The translations under genes were made by a program, and so were the position numbers. Under the pieces are notes generated by a model that saw only the letters and a list, made by a program, of their open reading frames with translations, ran no database searches and had not been told where the DNA came from. Of a DNA stretch of 64,000 nucleotides, positions 57,978-64,000 are shown piece by piece (position 1 is the first letter of the stretch; every line of letters starts with the position of its first letter). The stretch comes from Chiua virens (Eukaryota; Basidiomycota; Agaricomycetes; Boletales; Boletaceae): the NCBI GenBank assembly GCA_019787685.1, contig JAHNUO010000005.1, forward strand, positions 1,922,001 through 1,986,000, read 5' to 3'.

Positions 57978-60936
57978 ATGCCACCCATCAGACAATCTTG
58001 CGGCCACTGTGGGCTGATTTTTCCCACTGCCAGCGGAGTGCGACGTCATATTGCTCATTCGCGAGCATGTCGTGCACGTTTGGAGTCCAAACTGGCAGCT
58101 CCTGCTGCCGTGGCACCCATTGATGGTGCAGTTCCTGGTATCCTCGTTGATCAGTACGAACGCAATGAGGAAGACGAAGACAATGAAGGCTTACCACAGC
58201 ATGCACCTCGGTATGGCCCTCCCCAAGTGGAACCTGACACAGAGAACGAAAACGAAAATGGAGATGTAAGACGTGCTGAAGAAGACATGACCACATATCG
58301 TTACATTCAAGAATTTAATGAGAAGCGTGCTGCAAATATCCTCGGGATTGGCGAGACCGCATTTGATGTGATGAGGGCAAGTCAAGAAGCAGCTGGACAG
58401 GGAGATTACGCCCCCTTTACTGATAGAGATGAATGGGAGTTAGCAGAATGGCTCATCAAAAACGTGAACCAACGAGCAACAGACGAATTCCTGAAACTTG
58501 GCATAGTGAGTTCAGTGGTTAACGATTCCATGGAAGTGACTCACCAAGGTATGAAACAGACAAGGACACGCACTCAACCCCGCTTTCAAAACAAGAAAGC
58601 TTTCCTGAATGTTGTCGATCAGCTCCCAACGGGACCTGAGTGGACGTGCGAGCTTATTCGCGTGCATGGGGACGTTGAGGATGAAGCCAATGAAGGGGAT
58701 CGCAACGCTGAAGAATTGGAATTGTGGATCAGAGATCCAGTCACCTGTGTTCAGGAACTGATCGGTAATCCAGCTTTTGACGGGGAAATTGCATACGTAC
58801 CGGAGAGAGTGTACACAGATGCGGATGGACAAAGTCGGCGGTACGATGAGATGTGGACGGGCAACTGGTGGTGGGAAATGCAAGTAAGTGTCTCTATCTG
58901 ATAAGGACGCACGCACCTGACTTGGAGGAACCAAAGCAGCGTATGCCAGAGGGTGTCACGATAGCTCCTGTGATCTTGGCATCCGATAAGACACAGCTCT
59001 CGCGTTTCAAAGGTGACAAAAACGCGTGGCCTGTGTACCTAAGTATAGGAAATATATCGAAAGAAGTCCGTCGTCAGCCATCACGCCAGGCGTCGATTCT
59101 GATTGGGTACTTACCTGCATCCAAACTGGACCTGTTCGACGACAATTCCGTTGCAGGCCAGCGTCTGTTTCACTACTGCATGAAGAGGTTAGTTGAACCC
59201 CTGGTGGCTGCAGGACAGGATGGCATTGAAACTATTTGTGCGGATGGTCGAATACGGCGAATTTACCCTATATTGGCGGCGTACATTGGGGATCACCCCG
59301 AGCAATGTCTGGTTACCTGTTGCGCCCAGAACCGATGCCCCAAATGCCTCGTGCGTGCAGACGAGAGAGGCGAGAACCGGCAATTTCCGCTTCGTGACAA
59401 AACACATACCATTCACACACTCCACGCACAAGCCTCGGGCCATTACCCTCCCAACTTCATTGCCCATGGCCTTCGACCCATCTTCTCCCCCTTCTGGGCG
59501 GATCTTCCCCATTCCGATATTTTTTTGGCCATCACCTCCGATATCCTACACCAGCTCCATCAAGGTATTTTCAAGGACCATCTAAAAAAATGGTGTGCTA
59601 CCATTGCCGGATCTGAGGACCTTGACACCCGCTTTCAGGCCATGCCAATCCATTCGGGGCAGCGATACTTCAAGGATGGCATCAGTAAAATCAAACAATG
59701 GACAGGTGCGGATCACAAGCAAGTCCAGCACGTATTCATTGGTGCGCTCGTTGGCACGACTCCTCCAGACACCATCAAAGCGGCACGACACCTTCTTGAC
59801 TTCATTTACATTGCCCAATATCAGTCTCACACCGAGGATACTCTACACGCATTGCAAAATGCTCTGGATGGCTTTCATGTAGCGAAGGAAAGTTTTGTCG
59901 AGCATGGATGCCGCACTCACTTCAACATACCTAAGTTTCACTCGCTAACCCATTATGTAGCAACTATCAAGGCATTAGGAAGTTTGGACGGGTTTAATTC
60001 GGAACACTCGGAACGTCTCCATATCGACTATGCAAAGAAGGCCTACGCTGCAAGTAACCGAAAGGATTACACTATCCAGATGACGCGATGGTTGCAACGG
60101 CAAGAGGCATTCATCCGATTCAAATGCTTTCTTGCTTGGCGGAATCGCACTCCTCCCCCAGTTGTGGGCTTACAGGCTCCTCAAGCTATCACACGGTATC
60201 GGATCTCACGACGGGCTCACTTTACCCAGAAACCCATTCGGTATCTTGAAGAACATCATGACGCCGTGTGCTTCATACCTGCCCTTCAAGTTTTCCTTGA
60301 TTCGCTACCCCCAACTCGGAATGGCCAACGCTTCTACCGAGCCAATATACACGATCGCTTTGATTGTTTCAAAACGATGACACTGGATTTACCTACCAGC
60401 GAACACATGCCGAGCAAGAACCACGCAAGAGTTCACGCTTACCCTTCTCGTTTAAATGGACCACGCAAACCACGCTCACCCGCAAGGTTCGACACAGTTC
60501 TCATACAGGAACACTCGGAATTGGAGCATGGGAGCGGGTTCCATGGTATGTACACTAGCAGGTACTAAGTCGCTTGCTAATTGCGTGTTTTTCAGGACTG
60601 CGGGTGGCCCAGGTTCGAGCCATCTTCAGATTGCCTCCACACCTAGGTGATAGTTGTACACCGTTGGCGTACGTTCACTGGTTCAAGCCCCTGCGCCAGA
60701 TTGATGAAGTGGTGGGGATGTTTCGGATCAGCCGCTCAACACGCTACCATCGACCGCATGCTGCTGTGGTTCCTGTAGACCGCATAGTTCAAGTTTGTCA
60801 CCTCATACCCAAGTTCCTGAATGGCGCCATCCATCCTCGCTGGATTCAGGGCCACGCGCTGGCTGAAGCTGAAACATTTTATCTCAACAGATATATTGAC
60901 TTTCGGCTTTTTGAACAGTACAGGAGACACTTGTAA
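57978..60936 (+). CDS. Plavaka transposase
   Basis: Exons 57978-58883, about 58937-60545, and 60596-60936 with GT-AG introns of 53 and 50 nt; about 950 residues. The N-terminus is a C2H2-like finger (CGHCGLIFPTASGVRRHIAH), then an acidic linker. The core reads FDGEIAYVPERVYTD, then TIAPVILASDKTQLSRFKGDK, AWPVYLSIGNISKEVRRQPS, ETICADGRIRRIYPILAAYI, CCAQNRCPKCLVRADERG, SDILHQLHQGIFKDHLKKWC, HFNIPKFHSLTHYVATIKAL and TERLHIDYAKKAY-type sequence (SERLHIDYAKKAYAAS). These are the conserved blocks of the Plavaka family, a CACTA-related transposase clade of mushroom-forming fungi. It ends HGLRVAQVRAIFRLP...FEQYRRHL. No stop or shift is seen, so it may be active; it cuts and pastes the element in the nucleus. 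Confidence 0.92.
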
Positions 60937-61080
60937 CTGTGTGGGAGGGGGGCGGGGAGGCGGTAAGTAACGTGTTTCGTCTTCTTTGCACATTGTTGAC
61001 CATGACTGTATCATAGCTAATTTTTCTCTTCCGTTGTCGGACAATTGGTGGGACGGACTGACAGGTAGTCGACTCAGACC
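60937..61080. other. Short spacer before the cyclin copy
   Basis: Contains GGTAAGTAACGTG and CTGACAG, which look like the ends of an intron (about 60966-61068), suggesting the captured cyclin copy kept at least one intron and thus came from genomic DNA. Confidence 0.4.
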
Positions 61081-61721
61081 ATGACTCCAGGGACGGCTTG
61101 TATTGCCGGTCACCGTCTCTTTATATCGGCGTTCATGCTCGCGTCAAAGGTCATCTGCAACAGTACGTATTCCAACAAATCGTGGTCCATCGTCGCTCAG
61201 GGCATGTTTCAGCTGCGCGAGATCAACCAGATAGAGAGGAGTGATGTTCCAGTACCTCGAGTGGGAACTAAACGTCGACCTCATTATCCTAAGGGAGTTC
61301 GAGGACTATGATACGAAAAGATTTCATCGGTTTCAGTCCCTACCCCACATACATTCTTCCATCGACAAAGAAGTCTACCCCGCCACCTTCAGTGAACCCC
61401 TTCGCGGCATCATCAAGCACCAGCCCATCTCTCTCATATGGCCAGCGATATCCTTCCCCGCCCAAGCCGGTATTGCCCCCTTCTCCCAACCTCTCTGCAT
61501 CCTATATGACTCCCCCCACTCCCCCCGATACCTCCTCCCCATCCTATTCACCTTCGCCATCTCTGGCCTCTTCCGCATCACCCCCGACGCCTGGGTATCG
61601 AGACGCCAGGATCGTGTCCGCGTCATCGTCGCCCGGTCTCACCAAAGCCGAGGCCATTCCCATCGTCCACTCAAAAACCAAGATGTTCGCTTTCGCATCA
61701 CCACTGGCAGCCACCTGGTGA
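61081..61721 (+). pseudogene. PHO80/PCL-type cyclin, 3' half, captured and frameshifted
   Basis: Three plus-strand frames join into one protein: GHRLFISAFMLASKVICNST, YSNKSWSIVAQGMFQLREIN, QIER | MFQYLEWELNVDLIILREFE | MIRKDFIGFSPYPTY, then a Ser/Pro-rich tail (SVNPFAASSSTSPSLSYGQR, SYMTPPTPPDTSSPSYSPSP) to TGA at 61719-61721. This is the second half of the cyclin box and tail of a fungal Pho80/Pcl-like cyclin (partner of a Pho85-type kinase). One extra base near 61238 and one near 61309 break the frame; the first half of the cyclin box is absent. It sits inside the transposon, so it is a captured host gene piece. Confidence 0.82.
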
Positions 61722-62149
61722 ATCCATATTGTAGCTCGTGTTATTCACCTAGAATCGCTGTCTTGACGACAACTATTTGTATTGTCGCCTTCTTACCATC
61801 GAGAATCACTACACGCCATGTTATGTCAATATTGCATACTATGTACAGCTATAACATTGTAATCTCTAAGTCGTGCATCATGGTATAAGCTCATGACTGA
61901 ATTTGCTTACATAGTGGTAAGTAATTACATAGGGTGATGGGAATATTAGCGAGTCACCACTCGGAAACCACCCAAAAATGTAACCTGATCCTTCTCGCCC
62001 ACCGTAGTCAGAGCTGATTGTCGAACGAATCTCTACGTAGTCTGTAGAGAACCTTGTGCGAGCGGGTGCGATTGATCAGGCAACCTGGCGGGCCCGGGAC
62101 ACGGGTGTTGCCTAAAATGGTAAGTATTCAAATGCCCTTCTCACCCGAC
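61722..62149. other. No supported feature
   Basis: AT-rich, short frames only; follows the cyclin copy and may be its former 3' flank. Confidence 0.4.
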
Positions 62150-63260
62150 GATGTGACGACGGCCTACACCTCTCTCCTACGTCTCACCCACCCTCTCCAC
62201 CTGACTCTCAGTGCCACCTGGACATGACGATGACGTCACAATGTGCCGCGTTGCTGCACCATGCCCTCCCTGCCCTCCCCCTCCCTCCCTCACCTCACTC
62301 CACGACGACGACGACGATGCCACGTTCGTACGGGCATCTTGCAAGCCCTAGCAGTGGGAGCCCCGGAATCCAACGGTATGATCTAGTAAGTGCTTTTGTC
62401 ACTTTGGCCAGACTAACTCAAGTTGTAGGCCTCCATTTGAGTCAACCTCGACGACGCAGTGGGTTTTTACGGTGGATAGAACGTCTAGCATGGTTGGAAT
62501 GTGGTGTGGGTGGCCTAGGTACGTCCATATTGGTCTGATCTTTATTCCATTCGGACTGACCTTCCTGCTCAGCCAGTAGTTGCGTTTTGACTCGTATCGG
62601 GTCCCCATCTTCTCACTCTTGCCCTCACCTCGCCTTGCCCTCGCCTTTGCCCTTATCTTGCACGGTCGCCCCTTGCCTCGGCCTCGGCCTCGTCCTTACC
62701 CCACCCTGACCTGCCCCGCCCTTGCCTCATCTCTCCCCTTAGCTCGCCTGACGAAGACAACAACAACAATGCGAGAACCATGTCATCATGATTCTGGCGT
62801 TGCTGTTGTCACATTCATCACCTTCGCCTCGTCCTTCCCTTCCTTCACCTCAGCTGACGACGATACTAGCAGCGACGCGAATACCATGCGACGCCGGCAA
62901 CAACGCAATAGCCGCGCTCTTCTCGTCGCCCTCCCTCGACCCACTTTCCACCTTGCCTGATGACGACAGCGACGACGCAAAAACCATGTGAAGACCACAC
63001 AACTGCGACCACAACATAAGAACCGCGCGCTACCGCGGTTCTCGTGTTGTTTTCATTGCTCTCATCGCCTTCGCCTTGGATCGTCCTTCCTTCCCTTCAC
63101 CCCGCATGGCAATGACAGCAACAACAACGCGAAGACCACGATCTAGCGTGGCTTTCGTATTGTTCTTGTCGCCCCCGCCTCTCCCTTCACTTTGCCTGAC
63201 GACAGCGACAACGACTCAGACACGGGAACCGCGATAGCACGGTTCTCGTGTAGCGCAGGT
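62150..63260 (+). repeat. GC-rich degenerate minisatellite, right block (inverted relative to left block)
   Basis: A unit of about 100-110 bp recurs with CCTGACGACGACAGCGACGAC-like cores at 62751, 62850, 62958, 63105 and 63197, each followed by (A/G)CCATG or ACCGCG. Related blocks (TGCCACCTGG, CACGACGACGACGATGCCACG-like) occur in the left block on the opposite strand. A roughly 150-bp protein-like stretch (WVFTVDRTSSMVGMWCGWPR, 62450-62520) interrupts it; I do not recognise it. Confidence 0.75.
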
Positions 63261-63524
63261 ATTGGTATGAGTAAGTATCAGGACACCCGCGGCTTTACCT
63301 CAGGCTGGCATGCGCACACTGGCAAAGTCTTGCGAAACAGACGAGAGGGTGGAGCTCGTCTCAGGAGCCACCTCCGAGTCGTCCTCTCCTTTTGTGCTAG
63401 CCCATGACTGGTTTGCGATGGCAATGCGACACAACTTCGCGACACGATATTGTCCACGCGTTGCACTTGTCTCATACATGTCTGCACACTGCCACCCTGG
63501 GGTGTGCCTGTGCGGTTACCTAGA

Positions 63525-63700
63525 GCCTATATAGTGATCGAGTGTAGATATAATATACATGAGAGCTATGTAGTGATTGAGTGTGAATAGAATGGATATA
63601 CGAGAACTATGTAGTGATTGTGTGAATAGAATGGATATGCAAGAACTATGTAGTAATCAAGTGTGAATGCAATGACTATGCAGTGCTATATAGGCTACAG
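63525..63700 (+). repeat. Right subterminal tandem repeats, about 42-bp unit
   Basis: Four units of the type (G)AGAACTATGTAGTGATTGAG + TGTGAATAGAATGGATATAC, the first diverged (TATATAGTGATCGAG). They carry the same CTATGTAGT core as the left end. Confidence 0.85.
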
Positions 63701-63752
63701 TCACTACCAAAAATGGTTGCTTACTACAGCACAAAAACAGGGTTTCCTGATG

Positions 63753-64000
63753 TTGGTGGAGTACTCCAACGTGTAAAGTTCCACATTATCCACTGTGGTT
63801 CTGAGAACGTCATCCTAGGTCTCCCTTGGCTTAAGGCGACCAACCCTACCATCGACTGGGTCGCCAAAACCATCTCCATTACTGCTCCAGAACCCGACTT
63901 CCCTCCTATCACCAACAACGAACCTTGCCACTCCGCCAAGCTTGCTCACCCACCGCCGGTCATCCCGACCCGCCACATCGATGTCGACCCCATCTGGGAC
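63753..64000 (+). pseudogene. Gypsy protease C-terminal part and Pol linker
   Basis: Continuation of the frame broken at 52454: VKFHIIHCGSENVILGLPWL, then ATNPTIDWVAKTISI and a Pro-rich linker (KLAHPPPVIPTRHIDVDPIW) that normally leads to reverse transcriptase. It is open to the end of the window. Confidence 0.88.

Larger units (their letters stand above)
52455..63752 (+). mobile_element. Plavaka-type (CACTA/CMC-like) DNA transposon, 11.3 kb, with captured host fragments
   Basis: The ends are perfect 11-bp inverted repeats, CATCAGGAAAC (52455-52465) and GTTTCCTGATG (63742-63752). They are flanked by TT on both sides (52453-52454, 63753-63754). Excision with one TT restores an uninterrupted gypsy protease frame (RIAL-GGVLQRVKF). 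Inside are subterminal repeats at both ends, a minus-strand DUF6532 gene, a plus-strand Plavaka transposase, a cyclin pseudogene, WD40 scraps and two GC-rich arrays in opposite orientation. Short duplications of 2-3 bp and subterminal repeats fit the CACTA-like superfamily. The transposase frame is intact, so it may be autonomous. Confidence 0.9.
50057..64000 (+). mobile_element. Ty3/gypsy retrotransposon 2, split by a Plavaka-type element (3' end outside window)
   Basis: Order: 5' LTR (50057-50815), gag with a CCHC knuckle, then protease up to 52454. A DNA element of 11,298 bp follows, and the same protease/Pol frame resumes at 63753 and is still open at the window end. LTR sequence ties it to the solo LTR at 10668 and to the older copy at 6102. 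Gag has no internal stop over about 280 codons, so this copy is much younger than the one at 1-6673. Confidence 0.9.

Noticed and set aside
60615..60695. GGTTCGAGCC / GGTTCAAGCC B-box-like sites
   Set aside because: They lie within the transposase coding exon, without A box or stems.
63706..63720. CACTACCAAAAATGG as a CACTA terminus
   Set aside because: Wrong orientation for the right end of the element; the 11-bp CATCAGGAAAC ends with TT duplication and frame restoration define the boundary better.
52467..63764. Insertion ends at ACTTCAC / GGAGT with AA duplication
   Set aside because: Inverted repeat is imperfect, and the CATCAGGAAAC ends give both a perfect repeat and an in-frame restored protease.

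Overview
The window is nuclear DNA of a filamentous basidiomycete, most likely an Agaricomycete. The evidence is short GT-AG introns of about 45-85 nt, several 7TM proteins of the DUF6533 type, Ty3/gypsy LTR retrotransposons with a chromodomain integrase, a Plavaka-type DNA transposon with a DUF6532 partner gene, and a pogo element. Nothing in it looks prokaryotic or organellar. Gene models are my own splice reconstructions.

Layout. 1-12 kb is a decayed transposon island: a broken gypsy element holding a Tc1/mariner element in gag (TA duplication), a hAT-like element between gag and integrase, and a reversed LTR before its own 3' LTR. After it come an uncharacterised ORF cluster, a roughly 235-bp tandem repeat and a clean solo LTR. 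12.3-17.8 kb is a minus-strand GTPase gene. 18-50 kb is the gene-bearing part: a secreted proline-rich protein, a Q/P/Y-rich protein, ribose-5-phosphate isomerase (RKI1), TFIIH subunit TFB5, a WD40/coiled-coil gene, a pogo transposon, and a repeatedly duplicated module built around DUF6533 genes. A 0.9-kb palindrome of two inverted tRNA-like (SINE-like) units lies at 47.8-48.7 kb. 50-64 kb is a younger gypsy element whose protease is split by one 11,298-bp Plavaka-type element. That element has 11-bp inverted ends and a TT duplication, and carries DUF6532, transposase, a dead cyclin copy and WD40 scraps.

The most striking object is inside the GTPase gene. Between two ordinary exons there are 39 tandem units of exactly 85 bp (13102-16419). 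On the coding strand each unit is an almost invariant 82-nt intron (GTAAGT...TTCATAG) followed by a 3-nt exon. The variation between units is concentrated in those 3 nt. The 40 triplets are all sense codons (16 Tyr, 8 Glu, 8 Gly, 3 Pro, 2 Leu, 1 each Arg, Lys, Phe), all are phase 0, and the host exon upstream ends exactly in phase 0. Three more single-codon exons (GAT, GAG, GAG) with unrelated introns follow. If spliced, this spells a 40-residue tail one codon at a time, and any exon could be skipped without losing frame. This is the candidate undescribed system; whether it is spliced that way needs RNA evidence.

The rest reads as a turnover landscape. Nested insertions can be undone exactly in two cases (Tc1 in gag, Plavaka in protease), restoring an open frame. 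Duplicated DUF6533 modules share an upstream block around CAGCCGCATCAGC, and the last promoter copy is cut by the gypsy LTR.
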